Shown here piece after piece: positions 1-10,999 of a DNA stretch of 64,000 nucleotides; positions within the stretch are counted from its first letter, which is position 1; every line of letters starts with the position of its first letter. This DNA is from Aureococcus anophagefferens (Eukaryota; Sar; Pelagophyceae; Pelagomonadales; Pelagomonadaceae). A program made the translations under genes and the position numbers. Under the pieces are notes generated by a model. That model was given only the letters and a program-made list of their open reading frames with translations. It was not told where the DNA came from and did not search any database. Location: contig NW_008705566.1 of NCBI RefSeq assembly GCF_000186865.1, positions 1,298,744-1,362,743 of the forward strand, in the 5' to 3' direction.

Positions 1-3000
1 CGATGTGGTCCGGTTCGATGTCGCCCGGCGCCGCCGCGGGGCCCGGCGCCTCGTCGCCGGCGGCGGCGTCCCCGAGGTCCCGCTTCGAGCCGACCTCCAT
101 GGCGACGCGCTTCGCCTCGCGCCGGAGCTCCTCGTTGCGCTTCTGCTCCGACTGGAAGTCGCTCCGACTCACGAGCTCGTCGGCCCGCATGCCGGACGCG
201 ATGGCCTGCTCGAGGGCCACCTCCCGCGCGACGAGCTCCGCCGCGTCGTTGGCCGCGGCGCCGAAGTCGCGGAGGAGCGCGCCCGTGCCCATCTCGCCCA
301 ACAGCTTCAGCTTCCGGAGCCGCGGCTCCAGCGCGCGCATGGGCTCGGACGCGACGGACGCCTTCGTCGCGCCCGTCGTCGCCGCATAAACGGCAAAAGA
401 GCAGCCGTCGGCGTGCGTCGCGCGGATCGCGATCGCGTGCTTGCCGGACCCGTAGCGGTCGTCCTCGGGCGCGACGACGACGCGCTTCTCCTGGCCCAGG
501 GACGTGTCCTGCCAGTCCGCGTCGCTCGCCGACGGGATCCGCCCCCGCGACACCAGCAGGTCGGCGTCGCCCTGAAGCAGACGAGCATGACCGTGAGGAT
601 GCAGTTCGGCGTGTCGAGGTCGACGTTGAANNNNNNNNNNNNNNNNNNNNNNNNNNNNNNNNNNNNNNNNNNNNNNNNNNCTCGGGCGTGTACAGTCGCT
701 CACGGCGTCGTAGAACGCCTGGGGCCCGCCGCCCGCGGCCTCGCGGAAGCACCGGAGCACGGCCTCGGGCAGCCGGTCGTCCTCGAGGGACGTCTCGTCG
801 AAGCCCCCGGCGCCCGCGTCGTCCTGCTTCGCGCGCATGGCCGCGACGGCGGACCCGACGGGCGCCGCGGGCTGCTTCGTGGACCGCAGGTCCTCCGCGA
901 AGGGGTCGTAGCGCAAATCCGCGGAGAAGGCCATGGAGCAGCCGAAGAGGGGGCGGTCGCCGTCGTCGTCGTCGTCGGCCTGCGCCGGCTCCTGGGACGC
1001 CGCACCGGACGACGTCGCGCTCATCATCGAACTAAGGTCGCCCATCTTCCTCGCGGTCGCCGCGGCCTCGGCCTCGAGCTTCGCGGCCTCCTCCTCGGCC
1101 TGCTTCGCCGCGGCGACGGTCGCGCGCCGCTGGGCGACCTTGCCCAACAACTTGTCCTTGAAGGCGATCGACGCGCGCTTCTGCTTGGCGACGCGGAACA
1201 GGCCCGCGTTCGTCGGCCGCACCTTGAGCGTGTTCGTGATCATCGTGGACCGCTCGTTCTCCTCCTTCATGCGGCCCTCGGCGTCGAGGCGCTCGCGCAG
1301 CGCCTCCTCCTTGGCCTTGCGCTTGCGCTCCTCCTCGGCCTCGACGGCGAGGCGCTGGCGCTCGTACTCCTCCTCGGCCTGCATCTGGTAGCACTCCTCG
1401 TATTCCCGTTCGCGCTCCGCGCGCTCGAACTCCTCGCGCTCGCGCTCCTGCTTCTCGCGCTCCAGCGCCTCCTGGGCCGCGCGGGCCTTCTCGCGCTCCT
1501 CCTCCCGCAGGAACTCGCCCTCCTCCTCCGCCTCCTCCATCAACCGGTTCTCCTCGGCCTCGCGCGCGATCTCCGCGTCCTTGATGTCCTGGAGCCGCTT
1601 CCGCTCGGCCGCCGCGCGCTCCTCGCGGAGCTGCTCGCGCATCATGTGGCCCAGCCGCTCCTCCTGGTACATGGCCTGGCGCTCGCCCTCCTGGCGCTTC
1701 CGCGCCTCGCGCTCCGCCTGCTTCCGGGCCTCCTTCTCCGCGGCCGCGACCTCCTTGAGGCGCTTCTTCTCCGCGTCGGCGGCGGCGCGCTCCTCCTCGG
1801 CCTGGCGCCGCTTCGCCTCGGCCTTCTCGCGCGCCTCGGCCTGCTTCGCGGCCTCGAGGTCCTTGAGCCGCCGCTCCTGCTCGGCCTTGAGCCGCGCGGC
1901 CTCCTCCTCCTCGGCCTTCTTCTTCGCCGCGGCCTCGTCCATGGCCGCCTTCTCCTCGGCGCGCTTCTTGGCTTCCTCCGCGGCCTTGGCCTGGGCCTCT
2001 TCTTCCTGGCGCCGCCGTTCCAGCTCCTCCTCGTGGCGCCGCATGGCCTCCTCCTGGCGCCGCTTGGCTTCCTCCTCGAGGAGGCGCCGCTGCTCCGCGG
2101 CCTTGTCGACCTTCTTCGGCTTCTCCTTGGGCGCGACGGCCTTGGAGTGGGTCTTCGCGAGGCGCTTCGCGTCGGCCTCGTCCTGCGCCGCGTCGATGTC
2201 GCGCTGGAGCTGCTCGGCCTCGTCGAGGCTCAGGTAGCGCACGGGGCTGAACGCGCGGCCGAAGGAGTCGTACTGGCCCGTCATGGACTGGACGCGGAGC
2301 ACGTCGAGCGACGTCTTGAGGAGCGGGCTCGCGCCGCGCGCGAGCGCGCGCGCGGCCGCGGCGCGCGCGTCGGCCTTGGTCGCGCGCGTCTGCTTCGTGA
2401 CCTGGGGCGCGAAGAAGGGGTCGCCCTGGTAGGCGAAGGTGCCCCGCACCTGGGGCGGCCGCGGCGGCTTGCCGGGGCCCGACGCCGCGAGGCGCGTGAG
2501 GATCGTGCCGCCCTTTTTGGCTGGGAGCGCCGCGTCCGCGTACGTGAGCGCCAGCGTCGCGTGCGACGCCGCGGCGCGCGCGTGCGTGAGGGCCTCGGCG
2601 GCGTGGTGCCGCGCGAGGCCGTCGAGCATGAGCTGCGCCGCGGCCTGGGCGCCCGCGGCCGTGAAGCTGCGGGGCAGCGTCTGGATCGTCGAGTGGACGT
2701 CGACGGACTCGTCCCTAAAGTCGTCGCGGGACGCGGACGACTGGAGCGACCGCGAGAAGGACGCCGCGGGCCGGAAGGCCTCCGGCGGCTCCGGGGCGAC
2801 GTCGACGTGGCTCGACACGTCGTCCTGGACGAGCGCGACGCCGGACGCGCGCGTCGACGTCGACTTCTCGCGGAGCGACGCGCGCCGCTCCTCGCTGATG
2901 GACCGGTCCGGCCGGTCCTCGCGCTCGTCGTGGGCCGTCGCCGCGCGGCTCGCGCCCTCCGTGTCCCCGAAGACGTCGCGCTCGCGGTCGCGCGCCGCGT

Positions 3001-6000
3001 CCGGCGGCCGCGCGATCGTGAGCGTGCCCGGGTGCAGGTCCGGCACGCGGTCGAGGTCGCCCATGTCGAGCTGGCCCGGGAAGGCGAGGGCCAACAAGCT
3101 CGGCTTGACCTCCACGGGCTCGAGCACGGGCCGCCCGGGCCCCGGCGCGTCCTCGCGCTTGTCCTTCTCCTCGACCTTGGGCAGCTCCTTCCGGTCGACG
3201 TGCATGACGAACGCGCGGAGCGCGGCGCCCACCTCGTCGTCGATGCCGATGAGCTGGTCGATGGCGATGGCGTAGAGCTCCTCTAAGAGGGGCAGCCGCC
3301 GGTGGAGCGTCGCCTCGGTCCAGAGCATGGCCCAGAAGTCGATGTAGGCCACCTGCTGGTCGTACATGTCGCGGTAGAACACGAGGAGATGCTGGAGCCC
3401 CCGCTCGTTCTCCGCCAGGAGGGACTCGTCCCGGGGCAGCTCCGACGGCGGCGTCCAGGGCCCCCAGCCGCCGTCGTCGCCGCCCTTGGCCTTGAGGCCC
3501 ACGCGCATCGCGCGGCAGAACGCCGCGCCGGAGATCGCGCCTGGGCAGCACGAGGGTGATTCAACGTCGCTTCAACGTGAGTGTTCCGCGCGCCCGCGTT
3601 CCGGAAAAAGCATCCACGCTTCGAGACCGTTCCAAGAGATGATCGCTCGTCCAAAGATCACCCGAAACGAGTGGAAAACGGCCGAGATATGAGGCTTTGA
3701 AGTTGGGAATGTCGCTCTCCTGTCCTGCCCTGGATCGCGCCCGACCGCGCGGGGTCCGCGGCCACGAAGCGGAGCAGCAGCCGCTTCAGCTCCTTCAGGC
3801 TCTCGGGCCAGGCCGCGTCCTTGTCGCCGCGGCTGCCCCGCTTCGACGGCTTGCCCTTGCCGCTGCCCGCGGTCGAGAGCACGCGGTCGGGCCGCTCCAA
3901 AGCGAAGAGCTTCGCCTGCGCGGCGCGCGTGACCTCGTCCGCGGCGACGACGCGCGTCGTCAGCAGTTCCGCGAAGGCCTCGGCGTCGACGTGCTCGTCC
4001 CAGTGGCCCAGGGGCGACTCGTCGAGGCCCGGCACGTTCGCCAGCGCCTCGACGACCGTGCTCGCGACGCTCGGCGACGGCGCGAGCTGGCGCACGCACG
4101 ACGCCGCGGCGCGCCGCGACACGGAGAGGTGCCGCAGCGCGTCGCCGCTCACGGTGGCGCGGCCCGTCGCCGTCGTGCGGAAGTGGGCGCCGCCGCCGAA
4201 GAGCGACCCCTCGGCGCCGACCGTCGACCGGAGGCCCCGGCCGCCGCCCGCGTCCATGGGCGCGTCGCGGAAGAGGCACCCCCGGTCCCGGAGCCAGGCG
4301 AGCGTGTCGACGTAGGTCCGCGCCGAGTTGATGGGCAGGGCCCGCCAGTCGGCCCGGGGCGCGCTCTGGTGGCTGTCGTTGTCGCCGAGCGACGCGCGCC
4401 CGTCCTCGAACATCTCCACGAGCGCGGGCTTGACGTCGATGAAGCGGCTCAACGCGCCCAGGACCGGCGCCTCCGTGCCGTGGGCGAACAAAGCGTCGAG
4501 CAGCGCGACGATGTGGGCCTCCGCGATCTGCCGCGGGCCGAAGCGCTGGCGGAAGAGCAGGTACGTCGCCTCGGCCAGGCCCCGCGGGGGCCGCTTCGTC
4601 GCCGCGGCCGACGCGAGCTCCTCGGCGTAGCCCTCGAAGACTCGTCTTGCCTCGCGCACGGCCGTGCGGCCGTTCATGACCGGCGGCTGGGGCGCGTCGC
4701 CGTCCTGCTCGAAGCCCGAGCCGCTCGGGTTCGGGTTGCCCGTCGCGAGGCAGTCGCGCGCCGTCTGCATGAGGGGGTCGACGAAGAGGTGCTCGAAGGG
4801 CTCGGGCACGTTCTGCGGGAGCCTCGGCATGCGCCGCGCGGCCGGGAACGCGTCGTCGCGCGACCCGCGCGACGACCGGCCGTTCGGCGACTGCGGCGTG
4901 CCTAGCCGCGCCCGCGCGTCGCCCATCGGCGGCGGCGTCTCCATGCGGTAGTTGTCCCGCGACGTCAGCAGGCGCGCGCGCCGCGCCTCCGCGCAGTTGG
5001 GCCCCTCGAGCGGCGCGACGGACGCCGCGAGGTCCACCCGGACGAGCGCGGGCTCGCCGACCTGGGCAGCAAAAGGGTGATTCAACGTCGCTTCAACGTG
5101 AGTGTTCCGCGCGCGCGCGTTCCGGAACAAGCATCCACGCTTCGAGACCGTTCCGAGAGATGATCGCTCGTCCAGAAATCAGCCGAAACGAGTGGAAAAC
5201 GGCCGAGAAAGGAGCCTTTGAAGTTGGGAATTTCGCTCTCTTTTGCTGCCCTGTCGCCGACGTCGCCGTAGACGAGGCGCTTCCGCTCCCGCGACATGAG
5301 GCGGTAGGCCTTGGCCGGGCCGTCGCGGCTCGGCTCGCGCCGCACCCAGCCGCCGCCGCCGCGGCTCAGCGTCCGCGACACGTTCAGGCCGCCCTCGCGC
5401 GGCGGCGCGGCGCCGACGACGCCGCAGAGCTTCTCCGCGACGAGGCAGAGCTCGTCGAAGGTCACCTTCGCGCCCCGGCGCTTGTAGTTCTTGCGCCGCT
5501 CGAGGCGGATCTCGCGCAGGTTCCGGAGCTCGTCGATGGACACGACGTCGAAGTCGTCGTCGTCCTCCTCGTCGCCCATGGACGCGGCGGCCTCCTCGTC
5601 GGCCTCCCGGAAGATCGTGGTCTTCAGGCACGCCTCGAGGACGTGCGCGTCCGTGATCGGGAGGCCGTCGGGCCCCTTCCACCAGTTCTTGAGCACCATG
5701 GGCAGCGCGGCGCCGGGCAGGAAGCCCTTGCCGAGGTCGCGCTGCTTGAACGCGACGACGAGGTCCGGGTAGGCCGCGAGCTGCGTCGACGTGGGGAGCG
5801 CCTCGAGCTCCGGCGCGGGCGGCGCGGGCCCGCTCTGGGTGATGAGGGCCTCCGCGGCCAGCTGCGCGTCGTCGGACGCGTCGGCCTTGCTTCCGGCCGC
5901 GGCCGCGACGTCCTCGTCGGCCGTCGCCGGCCGCGAGCCCATGGCCGGCAGGTTCTCGCGGCGCTCGCGCGACGCCGGCAGCGCCGGCGCGAAGGCCGCG

Positions 6001-8791
6001 GTCTGCTCGAGGAGCTTCGCGGAGATGTCCTGGATCGTGTCGGGCGCTTCCGCGAAGAGGTACTCGCCCGGGCCGGGCCTGGGCAGCACAAGAGAGATTC
6101 AACGTCGCTTCAACGTGAGTGTTCCGCGCGCGCGCGTTCCGGAAAAAGCATCAATGCTTCGAGACCGTGCCGAGAGATGATCGCTCGTCCAAAAATCAGC
6201 CAAAGCGAGTGGAACACGGCCGAGATAGGAGCCTTTGAAGTTGGGAATGTCGCTCTCTTGTGCTGCCCCGGGCCGGGCTTCTCCGTCGCGAGGCTCGAGC
6301 CGCCCGTCGCCGACGACTCGTCGGCCGTCGTCGGCTGGCGGTCGAAGGCGAGATTCCAGACGCCCTGGCTCAGCGAGTCGCGGCGCGGCGGCGCGGAGCC
6401 GGGCGTGACGACGGATTCGCGCCGCGACCGCTCGACCTCGCGCTCCGTGCGCCAGGGCGACTGGACGCGGCTGTGGTCGCCGGACGCGTAGGGGTCCGGC
6501 GACGCGAGCCAGGACGACGCCGACGGCGTCCGACCGCGCGGCGGCGGCGGCGGCTGCGGCGTCCGCGCGCGCAGGTTCCCGCCCAGGAACGAGCTCCGCG
6601 CGATCTCCGACTGGCGCGGCAGCGCGCCCGACGACACGAGGTCGCCCAGCGCCGCCGCGGACGCGAAGGCCTGGGCCGCCGACGGCGCCTGGAGGGACAC
6701 GGTCGCGAAGGACAGCGACGCGGAGTGGTCGTCGACGGACGCGGCCGAGCCCGCGGAGCCCGCGACGCCCGCGACGCCGGCCGCCGGCGGCCGCGGGTCG
6801 GCCGCGAGCTGGGGCGTCGACGCCGCCGTGCCGCTGATCGTCGACGACTGGGCCAAAGACACGCGCGACACGCGGTGGCTCCGCTCGTTGAGCAGCGACG
6901 GGCCCTCGACTGCGGCCGCGTCGCCGCGGAGCGACACGCGCGACACGTGCGCGCCGTCGGCGACGATGGCGTCCAGGGCGCCGCGCCGGCGCACGAGCAC
7001 GGCGCTGTAGATCGGGTGGCCCAGCGCGACGCACTTCAGCAGCTCGAGGCCCGCGTCGTCCGCGGGCCGCGCGCGCCAGAGCGCGACGGACCGGTCGAGC
7101 GACGCGCTCAGCAGCACGCCCTGGCCCGGGAAGGCGTCCAGCGCCGTGACCTCGTGGAGGTGGCCGCTGCGGTGCACGGACCGCTCGACCTCGCGGCTCG
7201 GCTCCGCCTCGCCGGCCGCGTCGCGCGCGTCGAGCGGCCACGCCTCCAGCAAGCCGCTCGAGAAGCCCGCGACGACGAGGGCCGCGCCGCCGCGGTGCTC
7301 GTCCACGACGTCGCCCGGCGGCGGCGTCGCGACGGCGAGCGCCGTCACGGCGCCGCCGACGATGAAGTAGCCCACGGTGACCAGCCCCCGCCCGCCGTGG
7401 ACGAGGCGCCACAGCTTCACGACGCCGTCGGCCGCCGCCGACGCGACCAGCGCGCCGAGGCGCCGCCCCAGCGGCTTCAGCGCCGTCTTCTCCGCCGGGT
7501 GCGCCGCGACGGCCGACAACGCGCCGGCCGCGAGCGCGACGACGGCGCCCGTGTGCGCGTCCGTCGACCACAGGCACTTGGCGCCCCCCCGGTGCGGCGG
7601 CCGCAGCGTCCACAACCTCAGGCCGCCCTCGGCGTCGCCGACGCAGACGAGGGTCTCGGGCCGCGGCAGCGCGCAGAGGCACGTCACGGGCGCGCCGCCG
7701 CCGCCCGGGGCCGCGCCCGGGGGCCCGTCCGCGGCGCCGACGCCGCGCCGCGGCGGGCCGAGCGCGACGACCGTGGACCCGCCGAGCGCGGGCGTCGCCG
7801 CGCGCCGCTTCGCGCGCGCCGCGTCCGCCGCGCGGCAGCCCAGCTCCAGCAGCGCGGCCTTCCAGTCGGGCGCGACGACCTCCAGGACGCCGTCGGACCG
7901 GCCGACGACCACCGACGCGGACGCGGGCATCCACCCGAGCGCGACGCGCTCCGTCGCCGTCGCGTGGCGCCCGAGGCCCACGAGCGGCGCGCGCCCCCGC
8001 GCGATGCGCTTCGCCGGCGGCCGCCGGTCGCCCGACTTGAGGGTCGACGCGGCGACGGTCGCGACGGGCAAGGGGGGTTCGGGGGGCGGGCTCCGGTGGA
8101 AGACGCCCGCGCCGGATACCGCGAGCGCCTCGACGTGGCCCCCGTCCGTCAGGGCGAGCACGCAGTGCTCGCTCGGGTCACCGAGCGCCGCCGCCTCGCC
8201 GGCCTTCTCCTCCCAGTCCACGAGCGCGCCGCGCCGCAGCTGGAGCAGGCGGTCCGCGCACGTCGCGACGCGCCACTCCGGGGCCAGGATCTCGTAGAGC
8301 GTCACGAGGCCGCCGGACGTCGCGGCGAGGAGGAGCCGCCGCGCGATGGACTCGGCGCCCATGCCGAGCTCGAGGAGCTCGAGGCGCATGGGCGTGGCCT
8401 TGATCGTCGCCTGGACCTGTGCCGAAACCAACCACTGGTTTGGGTGGTCCTGACCAAACTTGAGAATTCTCTAGCTCGGTCAAATCAAAGTCGATTCGGC
8501 TGATTTTTGGACGGATCGATCGCTCTCGTCGAGTTCTCGAAGCCCAGCCGAAGAGCTTGTGTCAAAACATTCGAATACGCTCACATTGAAGTCGGGTTGA
8601 AGATTTGGTTTCGGCACAGGCCTGGACCCACGACGTGTACGCGTCGCCCTCGGCGGGCTCGAACTCCTCGGCGACGCCGTGCGCGCTGAGCTCGCGGACC
8701 TTGAGCCGGTCGCTCCGGCTCCCGGCGCTCGCGACGTCCCCCCGCGACCCCGCGTCGCCGGACGCCTGCGACCGCTCCTCGGCCTCGGCCT

Positions 8792-8823
<32 letters not shown>

Positions 8824-10055
8824 ACGAGCCAGTGGCGCACGCGCCGCGCGGACCCGCCGCAGGTGAAGAGCTCCATGGGGCCGCCGTCGTCGCCCAAGGA
8901 TCGCACGGCGCGGATCTCGAAGACGCCGCCCGACTCGTCCGGGAGGCTCACGCCGTCGTCGTCGTCGTCGTCGTCGTCGCCGGAGCCCGCGGCCGACTGC
9001 GACCTGTCCTCCTTGTCCTTCTGCTTGTCGTCGTCGTCGTCGTCCTCCTCCAACTCGCTCTCCTCGTCGCTGCTCTCCTCGTCGCTGCTCGAGTCGTCGT
9101 CGTCGGACTCGGGCTCGAGCACGTGCGCGTCGATCGTGCAGCACAGCTCGGGCGCGGACCCCGCGGCCGCGGACCCGAAACCGTCGAAGAGCTGGATGCC
9201 CCAGATCGCGACGACGCCGTCGTCGAAGCCCACGGCGATGCGCCCCGCGTCCAGCGTCTGGAGGCACGTGATGCTCGGCGCCTCGTCGTCGTCGTCGCCG
9301 TCGTCCGCGGGCGGCGTCGCCTCCCAGCAGAGCACGAGCCGCGGCGCGACGCCGCCCGGCGGCGGCGAAATCTCCGGCGAGCCCGGCCGCGAGGCGACGG
9401 TCAGCGCCGTCGAGTCCGAGGGCGACGGGAAGAGGCGCCAGACCCAGACCGTGCCGTCGATGGCGCCGATCAGGAGGCCGCCGTCGCCGGACGACACGTG
9501 CAGCGTCGAGATCGCGCCGCGCGGCTGGTGCTCGTTGAGCGACGCGACGGGCGACACGATGAGCGCGAGGTCGTCCTTCGGCGGCTCCGCCTCGCCGCGG
9601 CGGCTCCCGCCGCCCGGCGAGCTCGGCGCCGCCGACAGCTGCCAGAGCCGCAGCTGGCCCTCGGAGCCGGACGTCACCAGGACTCCCGAAGACGGGTGGA
9701 GCACCGCGGCCGCGACCGCGCCGTCGTGGGGCCGCCAGCGCAAGAGCGGCGCGAGGGACGCGTGCAAAATCTGCACGGCGCAGGCGTCCGGGTGGTCCGC
9801 GGGCTGGTCGTCGTAGACGACGATGTAGACGTCGTGGATCGCGTGGTGCAGCAGGATCATCGGCGACGGGCTCTCGGGGTCGAGCCAGAGCACGCTCAGC
9901 TCCTTGCGCGTGCTGAAGAGCCGCAGCGCCTGCTCGTCGGCCGTCAGCAGGTGCTGCCGCGACGCGTTGTAGGCCATGGTCAGGATGGGCAGCACGCTGC
10001 CGCGCAGCTGGTGCCGCCGCAGCAGCGTCTCGTGCGCGAGCTGGAGGGGCGCCAT
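1..10055 (-). CDS. giant WD40-repeat / coiled-coil protein, partial, interrupted by four introners
   Basis: Exons read 8628-10055, 6279-8416, 5262-6078, 3741-5061 and 3540 down to the window edge. Every junction restores the frame once an introner is removed, giving at least about 3080 residues with the C-terminus missing. The start (MAPLQLAHETLL) has a good context, AAACACCATGG. Residues 1-330 and about 490-1050 hold WD40 strands ending in LRLWQLS, VWVWRLF, LRLWTLRPP, VKLWRLVHG and ALWRARP, so probably two propellers. Residues about 340-460 are an Asp/Glu/Ser-rich linker. A helical middle follows, then a long Lys/Glu/Arg/Ala coiled coil (bases about 1040-2240). A beta-rich segment with GDADLLVSRG, resembling pre-peptidase C-terminal domains, is encoded at about 500-575. 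Such architecture suits a ciliary, trafficking or scaffold protein, but I recognise no specific family. There are no introns other than the introners. The frame appears to slip by one base near 574, next to the assembly gap. Confidence 0.8.
631..680. other. assembly gap (50 N)
   Basis: Fifty N bases lie inside the last readable exon of the giant WD40/coiled-coil gene. The true gap length is unknown, so the frame across it cannot be trusted. Confidence 0.99.
3541..3732 (-). mobile_element. introner element, family 1, copy 1
   Basis: This 192-bp element lies in the sense orientation of the minus-strand gene. The ends are CTGGGCAGCACGAG and CTCCTGTCCTGCCCTG, an imperfect terminal inverted repeat. 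The 8-bp target duplication GATCGCGC lies at 3533-3540 and 3733-3740. On the coding strand the intron runs from the duplicated target (GCGCGATC, a GC donor) to the element's terminal CCCAG, so 3541-3740 (200 bp) is removed and the codon GGC is rebuilt. Confidence 0.93.
5062..5253 (-). mobile_element. introner element, family 1, copy 2
   Basis: This 192-bp element has ends CTGGGCAGCAAAAG and CTTTTGCTGCCCTG. The target duplication TCGCCGAC lies at 5054-5061 and 5254-5261. On the coding strand the intron is 5062-5261 and starts with GTCGGCGA. It is the only family-1 copy here whose target supplies a canonical GT donor. By hand alignment it is about 96% identical to the copy at 60350. Confidence 0.94.
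6079..6270 (-). mobile_element. introner element, family 1, copy 3
   Basis: This 192-bp element has ends CTGGGCAGCACAAGAG and CTCTTGTGCTGCCCCG. The outermost coding-strand 5' bases are CGGGGC rather than CAGGGC. The target duplication GGCCGGGC lies at 6071-6078 and 6271-6278. The intron is 6079-6278 with a GC donor (GCCCGGCC) and a CCCAG acceptor. Splicing joins GAG AA to G CCC GGC in frame. Confidence 0.93.
8417..8619 (-). mobile_element. introner element, family 2 (CTGTGCC ends)
   Basis: This 203-bp element has a perfect 15-bp terminal inverted repeat, CTGTGCCGAAACCAA at the left and its complement at the right. The target duplication GCCTGGAC lies at 8409-8416 and 8620-8627. On the coding strand the intron is 8417-8627, from GTCCAGGC to GGCACAG (GT-AG), joining TGG to GTC CAG GCG in frame and fusing two WD40 reading frames. 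The interior shares TTCGGCTGATTTTTGGACG and other stretches with family 1, but that core lies antisense to the host gene. Confidence 0.9.
8791..9110. repeat. TCG/GTC trinucleotide tracts encoding poly-Asp/Ser acidic linker
   Basis: Pure runs occur at 8791-8817 and about 8955-8979, with interrupted runs to about 9110. On the coding (minus) strand they are GAC/GAG codons, giving runs of Asp and Asp/Glu/Ser in the WD40 protein. Such tracts can change length by replication slippage. Confidence 0.85.
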
Positions 10056-10408
10056 GGTGTTTTTGCGTCTGGGGCTGCCCGGATGCGAGGGGCGGCGTCG
10101 CACCGCGGTCCGCGCCGCGCCGCGACGCGCGACGGTCGCGCTGCGCCGCGCCCCGGGCCGGCGCGAGGCGCCGCACCTTCACAGCCGATCGACAACGCCC
10201 TCGAGATGTTGAGGTAAACACCGGCCCGAAGCGCGGACATTAACATCGTGTTGACGATAGGCTTTGAAGAAGCTGTCGATGAGCTGTCCGCCGATCTAGA
10301 CGTCAAACCAGCGCAGCCAACGCGTCCGCGGTCGAGCGAGCTCGGCAGCGCGTCCAGCGCGTCCGCGGTCGACCTAGCCACGCAGCACATCCCAGCACAT
10401 CCGCGACC
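10056..10408. promoter_or_regulatory. divergent intergenic region between WD40 gene and SpoIIAA-like gene
   Basis: This 353-bp stretch without a supported gene must hold both promoters. The only structure I see is a direct repeat, GCGTCCGCGGTCGA, at about 10323 and 10360, plus a doubled CAGCACATCC just before the plus-strand start. No TATA-like element is convincing. Confidence 0.4.
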
Positions 10409-10978
10409 ATGCGGTTCGCACCGCTGCTCCTCGCCTTTGGCGTCGCCGGCGCCATGGAGCGCCTCCGGCAGCCGTTCGGCGCCCTGCGCGACCGGTTCGA
10501 CGCGACGCAGCCGCCCGACTGGCTCGCCGCCCTGCGGCCGAAGCCCCTGCGGCCGAGCTTCATCGACGACGAGTGGTCGGACCGGCGCGGCGCCTGCGCG
10601 ATCCGCTTCGCGCACGCGGAGCGCGCGCCGCAGCTCGTCATCCGCCTCGAGGGCGTCGGGAGCCGCGACGTCGCGACGCGCGCCATCGACGAGCTGAGCG
10701 CGGCCTTCGTGCGGTCGGGCGCGCGGAACCAGTCCGTGACGACCTTCGTCGACATGACGCACGCCAAGTCGTGTTCGCGCGGCGGCCTCCGCCGGTGCCT
10801 CCGCTTCGCGAACGAGCACGGCGCCGCGCTCGACAAGGTCGCTGTCGTCGCGAGCGGCTTCTCGCTCCACTACGTCCGCCTCGTCGTCCGCGTCGCGCGC
10901 TTCCGCAACATCCGCGTCTTCGGCTCCAGCGACGACGCCGAGGAGTGGCTCCTCGCGGACGCGCGGCGAGCGACCTAA
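10409..10978 (+). CDS. signal-peptide SpoIIAA/STAS-like domain protein
   Basis: 189 residues. The N-terminus (MRFAPLLLAFGVAGAME) looks like a signal or targeting peptide. The remainder alternates predicted strands and helices, with VTTFVDMTHAKSCS, VAVVASGF and a terminal SSDDAEEWLL. This recalls the SpoIIAA-like (STAS-fold) family, whose C-terminus often reads like FxxxxxAxxWL; that match is by pattern only. The organelle is uncertain. The gene converges with the next one, with only 21 bp between their stop codons, so the 3' UTRs must overlap. Confidence 0.6.
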   Translation: MRFAPLLLAFGVAGAMERLRQPFGALRDRFDATQPPDWLAALRPKPLRPSFIDDEWSDRRGACAIRFAHAERAPQLVIRLEGVGSRDVATRAIDELSAAFVRSGARNQSVTTFVDMTHAKSCSRGGLRRCLRFANEHGAALDKVAVVASGFSLHYVRLVVRVARFRNIRVFGSSDDAEEWLLADARRAT

Positions 10979-10999
10979 ATTCCGCCGAGAAGAAACGTG

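Noticed and set aside
5..3286. 1093-residue plus-strand open frame
   Set aside because: It is the exact antisense of the coding frame of the giant WD40/coiled-coil gene; leucine/arginine-rich composition is what GC-rich antisense codons give, and it lacks any domain.
6110..8431. Separate WD40 gene starting at 8431
   Set aside because: The apparent start lies inside the family-2 introner; removing it joins this frame to the upstream WD40 exon in phase.
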